Of a DNA stretch of 64,000 nucleotides, positions 1 through 10,428 are shown piece after piece; position 1 is the stretch's first letter; each line of letters starts with the position of its first letter. Location of the stretch: positions 1-64,000 of the forward strand of contig JABYQR010000187.1 in assembly GCA_022592445.1 (NCBI GenBank), read 5' to 3'. Source of the DNA: Cytidiella melzeri. Taxonomy: Eukaryota > Basidiomycota > Agaricomycetes > Polyporales > Irpicaceae. Below the pieces are notes generated by a model. The model was not told where the DNA came from and searched no databases. It saw only the letters and a program-made list of their open reading frames with translations. The position numbers and the translations under genes were made by a program.

Positions 1-1774
1 ACTGGCTCGAAGTACAAGTGCTACAGCACGGCCAAGCAATAGAGGAGAGAGGAAGCCTCCAACGGATCTGTCCAAGGTCCAGTGTTATAAATGTAACAAG
101 TATGGTCACTATGCAAGTAACCATGACAAACCTGGATTCCGTGCTATAGACGCCGTAGAAGAGGAACCAAACAAACAAAAGGACCACCCCAAGCCGCAAG
201 ACCAAAGGTACTCAAACTCAGATGACCTGGGGGATAACCCCAACGGAGATCAATATGACTCTAACAAAGAGGCCGCTGGAGAGGAACACAACCTCATCAA
301 TGATGACCATGGATCCGACTCAGACGACGGACAATTTTCCGGCATGAGATTACATTACCAGCAAGACAAGCCAGACAAAGAGGAGGGTCCTAGCCAAGGA
401 AACCATAACCTTCCCCCATCACTCCCCATACCAGCTGCGACTGCTGCACAGGTGCACGCCTCACTGGCAACAAGCAGCGCAGCTCACCTCAACCTACACT
501 TGCTATGATTGACAGTGGAACATCTCATCACTGGGCTTACGGTGGTGCGATTGTCTGATGACCTAGTGACAAACGAGTACCGAGAATCAATGGAATACCT
601 ATGGAGAAGAATACTCCTAGGCATACCATGGCCCACGTCGCGAAAAGACCACTCACAAGTCGAACGACTCATGCACATATTCAGACAACTACTCGAGGAG
701 AGCCACGCAATGCGGACAGACATGGCCATTGTCAGCTGGGTCATGGACTTGACATCATCTGTGACAGATCTCCAGAGGGAAACCTCAATAGTGTCGGTAC
801 TAGCTTGAGAGTGTACTTGTCGTGAACAATGGGATGAGATGCTTGAAAGAGTTTGACCCACCCCAGGTGAAATGGCCGTACAGGCCGCTCGTGATCTTCA
901 CGTCTTAACGAATTATATTTGTCAAAGACAATGGGTTGCATCTCACCTCAGGAAACCACTGACAAACACAATGAACCACCGAGCAAACAAGTCTTCTGAT
1001 GATGAGTCCTTACCTGATCTGATACCAATGTCAGAGGACAGACTCCTTGACGACGGGGACCTACAGTCTCAGAATATGCAGACGACATCATCCAATACAC
1101 TCCCCAAGATCCCAAGATGACATTTCTAACGGGAGTACTACAATGACTGGTACAACAAAAAGGATAACTACCCCGACCCGGAAACGGCATTTGGGATGTG
1201 AGTGATACCTACAACAGAAACCCTCTTTCGTCTTGCAGACAAGCACGGGCAACGTGCAGCAATGAAGACTATGAGCGGGGCTAGGCCTCGCCCAAAGTTG
1301 AAGTTGTGCTGTGTAAAAATACATGGCACAATAAACGGCCTCACGGCCAACATCTTACTTGACACAGGATCCTTGATAAACACAATCAGCCCGTCGTACA
1401 CCTGTGTGGCCAGCATCATGGCTTTCCCATTAGAGAAACCTATTGGGCTACAGTTGGGTTGTGTGGGCAGCCACTCAAAGATCAACTTCAGGATACAGGA
1501 GAGGTTGAAGGTGGGTAGCTCCACTTTCGACCTCTACTTTGACGTGGTCAACATTGACCACTACAACATTGTACTCGGCATGCCCTTCATGCGCAAACAC
1601 AACGTGGTGATGGACTTCACGCACAACACCATACAATTTTGCACAGACCCCGTGCCTACTCTTGAAGGGGAAGGGACAGATGAGACAGCAACGTGCAAGT
1701 CCACTTGGGAGTGCAAGATCATGCCCAAAACTTGCCAAAAGAGGTCATGGGGACAATTGCTATTGGTTGATTAT
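1..1774 (+). pseudogene. Decayed Ty3/gypsy gag-protease fragment
   Basis: Internal remnant of a gypsy retrotransposon, truncated at the left window edge. A retroviral-type zinc knuckle begins near nt 83 (CYKCNKYGHYASNHD; the last ligand is His instead of Cys). After an acidic stretch, a short frame at ~505 reads MIDSGTSHHWA, reminiscent of a protease DSG motif. The best coding part is the open frame 1202-1777, an aspartic protease: LLDTGS at about residue 52 and the flap/C-terminal motif YNIVLGMPFMRKHNVV near residue 122. The DTGS-to-ILGMPF arrangement matches the protease of the gypsy lineage whose RT lies at 23.2-25.0 kb, so both may come from one family (inference). Several stops and frame changes between 530 and 1200 make it non-functional. 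RT, RNase H and integrase are missing: the protease frame runs straight into an LTR-like sequence. Confidence 0.75.
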
Positions 1775-2054
1775 TGAAGTGGCACCACTAGGGCATAGGG
1801 CATGCTTAGTAAGGTAGATTACTTTGCTAACTCATGTAGGTATTAGGGGTCTTAGGGTAGTACCTGGGGTCCTCCCCTTCATGTATATATAGAGGCACTC
1901 CTGAGGGCATATCCCCTCAGTCTTATCCACTCTGTTGATAAAGGACTACTCAGTACTCTCTTGTACTTCGCTCACCACACCTCTCACACTCTATCTCACT
2001 CCATCCCCTCAGAATTAACAACTTAACTGGTGAGTAGTAACCTTAACTGTTACA
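1775..2054 (+). repeat. LTR-3 family copy 1 (LTR of a retroelement)
   Basis: About 280 bp. It is shared, with substitutions, with the minus-strand copy at 39586-39853 and with the fragment at 43835-43965. Shared landmarks are a block mentioning a TATATATAG promoter-like box (~1885), the stretch ending CCCCTCAGTCTTATCCACTC, and the end TGGTGAGTAGTAACC...TGTTACA. The right end TGTTACA is clear; the left end is placed at TGAAGTGG only because the protease frame ends there, so it may be off by some bases. Confidence 0.6.
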
Positions 2055-3412
2055 AGTCGCAGTAGCACAGTAGATAATTGCAGTGAAAATGCAGTGAAAC
2101 AAAAGAGTCCAATTGAGATGCAAAAGGGTGCTACTTTATAGAAGCAGATTGCAGAAGGTTATCTATGATAGATGATAAAGCAAACTGTTTATATATATCT
2201 GCCCGGGCCCAATGGCTGTTTAGATGGTCAATGCATGAGAAGATGTGCACTTTGATGGTGGGGGAAAAGGGGAGAGTTAAAGCTGTCACGCTGCAATGGC
2301 AGTGGCAGCGGCAAGACTCAATCAAATCAGAATAGGGATTGCAGGGTTGGTAGTAGAAGATGAATCTGCTGGATTGGCAATGGGTGTTACACACAAAGGC
2401 ATGTTCAACAACAACGTTGGAGGAGCCAGTGAGATTGAATTGAATGAGCTCGCACGTGTAGTTATTGCCCTCAAACGTGGAAGAGAGCCAGCAGTTGGGA
2501 TGAGGGGCAATGGGGAAATGACAGTTAAGAGGAACAAATGGACCAGATTGTAGCGGAACAGGGTAGTTGCTTCATGTGTTGCAGTAAGAGCAGTGGTCAA
2601 GTGAATCCGCTACTGAGGCAGCAGAACTTGCTGGCAATGGTAAATTTGAGGAAGGCCTTTTGTAGAGGACCAAAGTTCCTACTGGCGGCTCTGGGGACTG
2701 CGTATGAGTGGATCAGACGGGATAGCAATGAAGTAATTTGTGTTGTGGACGGTACAGGCAACAACTGTCAGGAAGATGGGGAACTGTAGACAGTAGCAAC
2801 AAATTTGGGAAGCAGTTTGAGTTGCAGGCTCAGTGGACATAAATGCAGTGAAGAATTGTAATGAGAGATACACAGTGGCAGCAATAAGGCAGTGAACACA
2901 GTTGCAAGTAAAGGGGAAACTCTGGAGGGGGTTGATATTCTCTGGCAAAAATTTACAAGGCAACTTGGTTTATATATCTGTGCTATGTGTCCTAACTCTA
3001 ACCTTCTCTGACTAAGTCCAATGTGCAAGTGACTGCCAAAACTCTGGACCTCTCGACCCAGCAGAGGCAAATGCAGCAGAGCAAATCAGCATACGGCGGG
3101 ACATAGCCTGCGTATGGACAAGGTACAGGATGTGACTCCTAAACTTAGACAAGTTTTGGTCCACTGTGTACCTCATGCAATGCCAATAGAGTTATGCCTG
3201 GCAGCCTGAAGCAGGGGTTGTCCTGAAACACGACTTGGGCGCTAGAGGTTCACCGCTGATGTTTTGCCATAGTCCTGAGAATTGTCTTCTTGTTGCGGTT
3301 TTTAGCCGTTGCTTGGTCTGGCACAGCCCGTTGTAATTATGTGAGCCTGATGCAATGAAGGCTGCAACTCCATCAGAGGTTGGAATGCAGGCCTCAAGCA
3401 AATCCTTGGATT
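2055..3412. other. Unassigned AT-rich spacer
   Basis: Only short open frames lie here (for example 2296-2553 on +). They show no recognisable domain and no continuity with neighbours. I see no RNA gene or clear repeat. It is probably old decayed transposon sequence. Confidence 0.4.
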
Positions 3413-4802
3413 CACTACGTCAAATACCAGATTTTCCAGCATCAAAAATGGTTGAAACAAGTGTGAACTATCGCATGACCAGATCTAAGATTGGATGGGT
3501 CAGAAAATGATGCAAAAATTTAGTTTGTGGGTTCTGGATTTATATTGTTGAAAAATCATGCAGTAAAGCCTTGTAAGGTGCGAGATTTAGTAGCTGAAAA
3601 AATGTTGCTGGTGTATACAATTTATGAGGTATGAAAACTGTGACTCTCAGCTGGGTTTTATATACACATAAATCTTTGTACAACATGTGACTGAGGTCAG
3701 AATTGTGATTTCTCTTTTCAAGTTAGCAAAATTCTGCACTAATTTTGCTCTGGCAACAAGATTTTGCAAGCTAAACAAACATGATTCAATGCTAGTGCTG
3801 AGAGCTCACAATTTACAGTAGGCTTTTTCTGCTTGCAAATCCGATGTACTATCCATGCCTTAAATCCTATGCAGAGTGCAGAGTTTTAGGGCTGACAAAT
3901 CTTTGAGGGAATTATCTCCAAAATTCTGAGTACAAAGTCAGCATTTTGCGGTTGACAAAACCGTTGGTGAAATGCATGCATCATTAGTAAGATTTTGGAG
4001 CATGGAAATTCTGCTCCTAAATGTACATACAGACTAATGAGTCCTTTGCCCTTGGTCCGTAGTCCATAGTCCGTAGTCCTAGGCCGTAGTCCGTACTGAC
4101 CGTAGTACTTGGCACAGCACGCGTTCATTTTCAACTTCGGGCAGCCTGCGGACTAGAGACTAAGGACTATGGACTAAGGACTAAGGACTAAGGACTAGGG
4201 ACTAGGGACTCAGGACTACTTTGTCTGTATGTACAGTTCGAAGCAGGATTTTACATGCTATAAAACCATACCAATCATGGATGCATTGATCAACGGTTTT
4301 CTTGACCGCAAAATGCTGCCTTTAGATTCAAAATTTTTGGATTAATTTTCTCACAGATTTGTCAGCTGCAAAACTCTGTACTCTGCATAGGATTTGAGGT
4401 ATGAATAGTACATTGAATTTGAAAGCAGAAAAAGCCGAGTACAACTTTGAGCTCTTGGCAGTAGTATTGAACCAAATTTGTTCAACTTGCAAAATCTTGC
4501 CGCTATCGCAGAATTAGTGCAGCATTTTGCTAACTTCAAAATTGTTACAAATTTCTGAAGTAAGTAAAATCATGCTGACGGTCACGATTTTGCTACCTCA
4601 CAAATCCTGGACAAGATTAGATCACTAAACTTGGCACCTCACAACGCTTTACTGCATGATTTTTTAACGGTTCAAATCCAGAACCCACAAACTGAATTTT
4701 TACATCATTTTCTGACTCATCCAATCTTAGATCTGGTCATGCGATAGTTCACGCTTTTTTCAACCGTTTTTAATGCTGGAAAATCCGGTATTTGATGTAG
4801 TG
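3413..4802. mobile_element. Foldback DNA transposon with CACTA termini (1390 bp)
   Basis: The left end starts CACTACGTCAAATACC and the right end finishes GGTATTTGATGTAGTG, so the termini are inverted and begin with CACTA. Immediately outside on both sides is ATT (3410-3412 and 4803-4805), a 3-bp target duplication as expected for the CACTA (EnSpm/Plavaka-type) superfamily. The arms, about 600 bp each, stay recognisably complementary nearly to the centre; for example the 3470-3500 segment around GCATGACCAGATCTAAGATT has its complement at about 4720-4750. The centre (about 4040-4215) holds short tandem motifs, GTCCGTAGTCC on the left and GGACTAAGGACTA on the right, which are themselves roughly complementary. 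No transposase is encoded, so the element is non-autonomous. The arms have diverged by perhaps one base in ten, so it is not recent. Confidence 0.85.
4040..4215. repeat. Short tandem motif arrays at the apex of the foldback element
   Basis: The left block repeats GTCCGTAGTCC-like units (4056-4110). The right block repeats GGACTAAGGACTA-like units (4150-4215). The two blocks are roughly complementary and would sit near the tip of the hairpin. Confidence 0.75.
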
Positions 4803-4997
4803 ATTGCTGTTTGAAGCTCCTGAGGTTTGGCCAATAAATGTTGCCAAAGCCTGTTGCTGTACTTGGGTCCTTCCGCTTTGCCTCCCAGACCAAGTGAGTC
4901 CATGCAATAGAGTTGTTGGGCCTGCAACAGAGTTGATTAGTAACAAGGTGGAAGTGGTGGCGAGGAGTAGAGGTTGTTAAACTTTAAAGATGAGTCT

Positions 4998-5092
4998 TGT
5001 TTTTCTTGCTGCTTCAGCAGCTCTGCTTATATACATGTCTGTATCTACTTATGTAAGCAACTACCATATATGTTTACTTCAGCTATTATACT
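4998..5092 (+). repeat. Dispersed repeat arm, inverted copy at 9.33-9.42 kb
   Basis: The stretch from TCTTGCTGCTTCAGCAGCTC through CTTATGTAAGC to TACTTCAGCT reappears on the opposite strand at 9330-9415 with some substitutions. The pair may be arms of one older inserted unit or two copies of a terminal repeat. I could not define element ends. Confidence 0.55.
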
Positions 5093-5560
5093 ATGCTACT
5101 AAGTGCATTACTCAGCATATGACTAGGCTCAGCACTTGTACCAGAGTGGTACATATTGAGTAAATGACTCATGCTAGTACTTGGCGTCAGACGTACGCTT
5201 TAGACATCCTCTGGAGTTGTACTACGTGCTTTCCATGTCATTTCTATGCTACTAAAGCACAGACATACATATATGTGCAGTACTTCTATAGTGCTATACT
5301 ACTTAGTCTATACAACCCATATCTGTACAGCTCAGCTAATGTGATGGTCACTACTAGAGTTACCATATACGGCTGCATAACTCCCTTATCAAGACTGTGA
5401 GAACTCTGCTACCTTGAAATGTCCTTGGGACAAGACGTGGGAGACTACATAATAATATATAGTCTTAATGAGCATGCAATAGAGTTGGCCTGAAGTCCTG
5501 GGCAATTTCCTGTTGCATCAGCGTATTAATGGACTTTTGAGGTGCTACTCACGGACTTTG
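5093..5560. other. Unassigned spacer
   Basis: Only short, unrecognised frames are present. The phrase CATGCAATAGAGTTG near 5473 recurs near 4904, and part of it near 5993, suggesting that one ancestral sequence was split by insertions. No gene is supported. Confidence 0.35.
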
Positions 5561-5568
5561 CCCCTATT

Positions 5569-5985
5569 AGATGTTCTTTTGTATCCTGTCTCATGACTCC
5601 TTTGTAGTATGATCACATCTTTTGTTTAATCACGCGGACACTGCCTCATTGCCATCTTGTAGTATATAACCCTTTCACCCTGGTTCTCTACTCCTCCATT
5701 TTGCTCTCATCATCACACCTGGAGTGAGTATTCCCCCCATTGCACTTATGGTATGCTGTATGCTTATATGCCCTGTTACCCAGTTAACCCGTCTTCATGT
5801 ATACTAGGTACATTCTATATTCACCATTGTGCTCTCATCATTGCACCTGGATTAACTTGTCTCCATATGTACTAGGGCCTTACAGTCTGCAGTGGGTTTA
5901 CAACAGCGCATCCACCCCTGCGTAAGTGACTATGTCCTCTTAACTTGTCATTACGTTAAAAGGCAATAGGGGCTATAGCAAATTG
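5569..5985 (+). repeat. LTR-like promoter-bearing block
   Basis: It contains an AGTATATAACCCTTTC TATA-like box near 5663, pyrimidine-rich leader text with CTCTCATCATCACACCTGG at ~5705 and a related CTCTCATCATTGCACCTGG at ~5831, and a stretch near 5880 ending in GGGTTTACAACAG. The layout resembles a copia-type LTR plus leader, but I see no second copy in the window, so the call is an inference. Confidence 0.3.
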
Positions 5986-6019
5986 AAGTCCATGCAATAG
6001 CAAGGCAAGAAAAGGTGAA

Positions 6020-6589
6020 TTCCACATTAAAACAAGGGACAAACACAAAACATGTCACAGCAATGAAATAAGGGACAAACGCAAAACATGTCACAAGAGT
6101 CGTGGGGCGCTGCTGGTGGTGCAGCTAACTACAAGCAGCCAATTAACCCATAGCCCAATGACACAAGGCTATGCAAGGCTGTGCAATGAAAAGAAAGGTA
6201 GTGCAATGGAAGCAAATCCTTAGCAGCACTGCAATTGAGGGGCTTGATGAAAGGAGAGGAACTGATTGCAAGGTACTCCTATTACAGGGCAAAGACCGCA
6301 GAATCCAAGGGAGAAAGTGAGAAAGGGGGCTGTGAGGTGCCAACAGGCATGAGCTTGAGTGTGAGGGACAGCGAGAATGCAATATGCAACAACGCAATAA
6401 GCAATACAGTGCAATGGAATATGCAAGAACACAATGCAATGTGATGCAGTACACAACAACACAATGCAATGTGATTGCGAGAACACAATGTGATATGTAA
6501 GTATTGCGAGTGACAAGGGCTGCTGCTAGTCTATGCAAATGTGCATGTGTTAGGGCCTGTTGCACGTCCAGCAGTTTCCGGGTGTATCA
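6020..6589 (+). repeat. Family D element, copy 3 (3' part)
   Basis: Truncated copy of the repeat found at 33455-35745 and, reversed, at about 13750-14652. Shared landmarks are a tract around GCAATGGAAGCAAATCC (6205) and the right end CCAGCAGTTTCCGGGTGTATCA (ends 6589), which matches the right end of the 35.7-kb copy. The ACAATGCAATGTGATG-like short repeats near 6430-6490 explain the low-complexity translated frames on the minus strand. Confidence 0.7.
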
Positions 6590-6931
6590 CTGCTAACTTC
6601 AGGTATGCTATATAGGCTTTGTTTGTGTCAGATGCATTCCAATGATGCTATTGTGGGGATCAACCTCTGACTGACCTCAATTGGCAGTGCTGTACTTCTC
6701 AATCTTTGCACCACTGAGATTATATGTGTTTCATTTTCTGTATCATCATGTCTTGTTGTACTGCCCAATAACAACATATATTTTCCCTTCCCAAAAATAG
6801 TTGTGCCAGCTTGAAGTAACTTAGTTAGCTCAAAGTTACATAGCCAGCTTGAAGTGACTTGGCTGGCTTGAGCCGCAACTTGGCTCGGAGCTGCTGCAAG
6901 CTTTGAGCGGAGCTCCATTTGAACTGCGCAG

Positions 6932-7474
6932 TGTTCCAATCTGAATTGGATCACTTGATTGGCACCAAACTTCCAATCACTCCGGCATTCTCCCACTGCT
7001 ACCCTATGCACCCATCATCACATGCTCCTGACCAAACCCTGAACCCTTTCACAACTCTGTCATATGATCTTCTTCATCCAGCCTTACCTTGTACTTCACA
7101 CTTCATCTGTGTCCCAGCTATAATCTGATTCGGATACTTACTCCTGAACACTTACCCACCTCTTTTCTGTTAAACATGCATCCTATTGGACCTCTCTCTT
7201 GTAGTAGTATATAAGCCAATCCAACTTGTACAGTAGAAGTCTTAGGTTCCAATATTGAATTAGATTCCTTACTCTTGCCTCATTCTACTTCACTAGCTGA
7301 AGTAGTCCTACTTGTTGTTGCCCGACCTCTGTTCACACTTTATCTCATCCAATCCAAATCCAATTCCAACTCTGGTTTTCAGAGGTTGAACCTCTGATCT
7401 TGCTAAGTCCAAGTCCGAGCCTGAGAGATTCTGAGAGTCGCAGGTTACTTAGCTGGAGCCAAGGACTCACTACA
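6932..7474 (+). repeat. Old, CpG-depleted LTR related to element F
   Basis: Diverged relative of the 5' LTR at 58511-59119. Matches run from TGGATCACTTGATTGGCACC (here) against CGGATCACATGATCGGTACC (young copy), through the TATA region AGTAGTATATAAG and TTGTACAGTAGAAGT, to CTTGATCTTGCTAAGTCC and the end ACTCACTACA. The homology continues into the leader for about 80 bp. At several sites where the young copy has CG, this copy has TG or CA. The left end is set where the similarity starts. Confidence 0.8.
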
Positions 7475-7560
7475 TCCCCCTTGCACCAATCCTGATCCCA
7501 ACAACCTCGTTGTCAATTGGCCCCGATTGTGACCCAATTCAATCAGGCATGGGTCTCAAT
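7475..7560 (+). other. Leader stub of the old element F relative
   Basis: TCCCCCTTGCACC followed by a sequence ending CCCAATTCAATCAGG parallels the element F leader just after its LTR (GCTCCCCCTGTCGCC ... CCCAATTAGCAG). No gag remains after it. Confidence 0.65.
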
Positions 7561-7663
7561 ACACGGTGGCTATAGGAGCAAAGCAAAGTCTAAATGTGCT
7601 TGAGTGGTGACTTTTTGGAGTCAGTTCTGACTAGCCAAGTTGCTGCATCCCTATCACCAGCTA

Positions 7664-7985
7664 CAACTTTCATGAGTAACACACTCAGAATACTTATTTT
7701 GGTAATTAATTTTAAACCTGGTAACAACTTTCATTGATAACTGATCCGGAATACCAACTTCCATAAGTGATTCTGTTGCTCGTGAGAACTTTCATTACTA
7801 ACATGCTCAGACTACTGACTTCAATAACTAATCTTGTTTTTGATAACAACTTTCATAAGTAAATTGCTGGGAATACTTACTTTGAAAAGAAATTTGGTTA
7901 CTGGGAACAATTTTCATTAGTAACTTGCTGGGATTACTCACCTCAATAAGTGATTCTGTTACTAATAACTACTTTTGTTACCAAT
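7664..7985. repeat. 61-bp minisatellite, five units plus a partial
   Basis: Units begin at 7664, 7725, 7786, 7847 and 7908, giving an exact 61-bp period, with a partial sixth at 7969. Each starts with a form of CAACTTTCATTAGTAAC and ends with a form of GATTCTGTTACTGATAA. The units differ by roughly a quarter of positions, yet the length is unchanged. Confidence 0.9.
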
Positions 7986-8284
7986 GCACATGTATTACAA
8001 GACCCACATAAAAACTCAGTGGGTAACAAAGTCACTCAGTTACCGGGCCAATAGAAATGCATGTGTGTCATGCTGATGACCTGAGAATTTGAGCTCTGAC
8101 AAAAGTGAGTTTTTCAGGTCATCAGGCCTACTACATAAGCTGCAGATGTGAGAGATAACCAGTTTGAACCCTGCCATGCACATTTTTTAGCCCTGACTGT
8201 TATGTAAAGCAGGCTTGGTGATAATCATTACATACAATATGTAATTAACAGGAGTAAGAAACTGTTAATATATGCTTTACAAGT

Positions 8285-8601
8285 CTGTAACAGAAGGGAT
8301 CAGCTGGGTTTAGTTTGACCTTCCCCAGTAATCTGGCCATAACTTCTTCAATTCTGCCTTAAGTAAAAGGACTTTGCTACCAGCCTATTAGGAAATAACG
8401 GGGCAATCCAATGGTGTATAATTTGTATTCATATGTGCCCATTTGCCAGCTTTAAAGATTAAAAACTGTATCTTGAGTGGAAAATGTGATCCCATTGGTT
8501 CAAGACATTGCATTGATACAGAACCTGTTATTAGGTGTATTGCCCATCAAACTCCCACACTTTGGGGGAGAGCTGTGTCACATATATGGGGACATCAAAG
8601 C
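8285..8601 (+). repeat. Dispersed repeat E, copy 1, left part
   Basis: Diverged copy of 13310-13640. Shared segments include CTGGCCATAACTT, the phrase around ATCCAATGGTGTA, and AACTCCCACACTTTGGGGGA (matching ATTCCCACACTTTGGGGGAC). It is interrupted by the solo LTR at 8602-9223 and resumes at 9224. The identity of the repeat is unknown. Confidence 0.75.
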
Positions 8602-9223
8602 TGTTGTGGATGGCCAAATTAGCACTTTTTTTTTGCATCTTACCTCTAGTTTACACCTTGCAAACCCTCTGCAAAGCCCCTTGCATGTCTATTAAGCACT
8701 CATACTACGTGGCTTAGATGCTCTTTGGTACTACATCACACTGGCACGTGACTCAGCTTATGTAAGACCACATGGCTACAACCAAATGGCTCAGCCCATA
8801 GCTAGGGTTTGACAGCATAGACACTGTTCACATGGACTCCTATTGTTCTCCTTATGGTAGAGTGTTCTCATGAGTGTGGAAACTGAATACAATGACTGGT
8901 CTCCTTTTAGATAGATTCTCTCACAAGTAGAGGTCTTGGCAGATTCCAGACAATAGCTGTTGTTCTTGTTTAGGTAGTTCTATTGTTCTTGCTTCCCACA
9001 CAACTTCATGCCAAGCCTGGTCTGTGCACAGGCTCTAAAGTCTATATAAACTACTGCATGTACACTTCTAGCCCCCATCTTGACCTCTTGGTCTTTACTG
9101 GGCTAGCAATTTGAATAAAGTCTGATAGCTGGTGAGAGCATTGTGCTTCACACCTGCCACCACATTGTCGTGGTCATCGACACCATGTCCCTACTTGTTG
9201 CATTGAGCTCAGTCTTGGTGACA
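8602..9223 (+). repeat. Old solo LTR, LTR-1 family (TSD AAAGC)
   Basis: Starts TGTTGTGGATGGCC and ends GTCTTGGTGACA. It is flanked by AAAGC on both sides (8597-8601 and 9224-9228), a perfect 5-bp target duplication. At 622 bp it is shorter and more diverged than the 757-759 bp copies at 18.5, 22.5 and 34.9 kb. It lacks the internal duplication around CTTGGTCTTTACTGGGCTAG that those copies carry. Confidence 0.92.
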
Positions 9224-9337
9224 AAAGCAGTTGCCTGCCCTGGAAAAATTCTACTTCGTTCTTCAGAATTTGGAACAAGTGCTGAGCCTAGCCATACACT
9301 GAGCAATGCATTTGGTAATACAGGAGAATAGCTGAAG
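9224..9337 (+). repeat. Dispersed repeat E, copy 1, right part
   Basis: Continues repeat E after the solo LTR. TTCGTTCTTCAGAATTTGGAA corresponds to TTCATTCTTCAGGAATTGTAA at about 13695, with matching sequence before it. Confidence 0.7.
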
Positions 9338-9415
9338 TAGACATGTATGATTAGCTTACATAAGTGGATACAGACATGTATCTACGCTGAGCTGCTGAAG
9401 CAGCAAGAGAAACTA
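9330..9415 (-). repeat. Dispersed repeat arm, inverted relative to 4998-5092
   Basis: Reverse complement of the 5.0-kb block: AGCTGAAGTAGACATGTATG..., GCTTACATAAGTGGATACAG and GAGCTGCTGAAGCAGCAAGA. The inner part TGCTGCTTCAGCAG is itself palindromic. Confidence 0.55.
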
Positions 9416-9906
9416 GCGTTAGCAAGGCCGGCAAGCGGCAAGTACAATTCCTAAAGGTTGAATGAAATATCACTTTTTAAGCCAGATTTGGAAGTAAACT
9501 TGGTGCTGGTAGCAGCCTGAACAAGTAGTTTTGTTGGGAATTGCTTCTCTGATGAGTAATGTATAGTAAGTAGATGATTTGTCTTCACTGGAGCACACAA
9601 TCATTCATGAAAGAAGAGGGACTGTGCTGTATTGTTTGAAGTGCAATGATGGGTGTGAGTACAGAATTAAAAAAAAGTTTGTGGAGTAGAGCATGGAGAT
9701 AAAGGTTGTTTGACATGGGTCTTCTTCTTAATGGTGTTGAACTATGTTAAATAATCTAGATATAATTTGGTAAACTGCAGGAGCAGGGGTACAAGTGATT
9801 ATATTATTGATAGCAAATTGAATAAATCATATAGCATGAAATAATTGATCGCACCTGTGACTTTGTTACCAAAAAAAACATCAGTAAACAGCTCTATTCC
9901 TGGTAC
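9416..9906. other. AT-rich spacer without recognised genes
   Basis: A-rich and T-rich sequence containing only tiny frames. It supplies the left target duplication (CTGGTAC, 9900-9906) of the adjacent long-TIR element. Confidence 0.4.
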
Positions 9907-10161
9907 GTAGTCTCGGTCCCAGACCCTCTGCACGCTGCCACGTGCGCTGCCTTCCTGTTTTGGGGGCGGAGAACGAAAAAAAAACCAGGAAGCCAGCTGA
10001 GGGTCTGGTGTTCCTGGCCTATCCGGGTGTAGGTGAATCCCACGTGGTTGTGATTATCTGCGACCGTGACTGCAAATCACGGCGCGATCAATTTACGAGT
10101 TGTGTACACTACACGTCCCAATAAACTTTGCTTTCCCCCGTCTCGTCTCGTTCGCCCTCAA

Positions 10162-10428
10162 ATGCCTCGCGCACGCGTTCCACGCCAGTACTTTGAAGGT
10201 GCCGACCTCGAGGACGAAGACGACTCGGACTCTGGTGACGAGTCTGAGCCCAGCCCTGCCAGAGGACCGCTTGGTAGGACAACACGGTGCGCGAGTCGCC
10301 TTGAGACAACTTCGCGGCAATCCGTCGCCGCGAAGTTGAGATGCACCATCGACTTCATGGCGCTACAGGGTCTGGACGTTGCCACGCTTCTGCCCCATAT
10401 CACGGAACCGCGCAGCCTATCAGAGTGA
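10162..10428 (+). CDS. Hypothetical acidic-region ORF inside the TIR element
   Basis: Open frame of 88 codons from an internal ATG, beginning MPRARVPRQY, followed by an Asp/Glu/Ser-rich segment and then TIDFMALQGLDVATLLPHIT. The tail resembles a motif seen in repeated basidiomycete proteins of unknown function, but its last part is antisense to the possible second helicase exon (10363-10416), so at most one reading is real there. It is not known to be expressed. Confidence 0.3.
   Translation: MPRARVPRQYFEGADLEDEDDSDSGDESEPSPARGPLGRTTRCASRLETTSRQSVAAKLRCTIDFMALQGLDVATLLPHITEPRSLSE

Noticed and set aside
7664..7985. Possible CRISPR-like repeat array
   Set aside because: The repeats are contiguous 61-bp units without spacers, in a eukaryotic genome.
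10162..10428. Host gene start inside the TIR element
   Set aside because: It is kept only as a low-confidence ORF because its end is antisense to the plausible second helicase exon.
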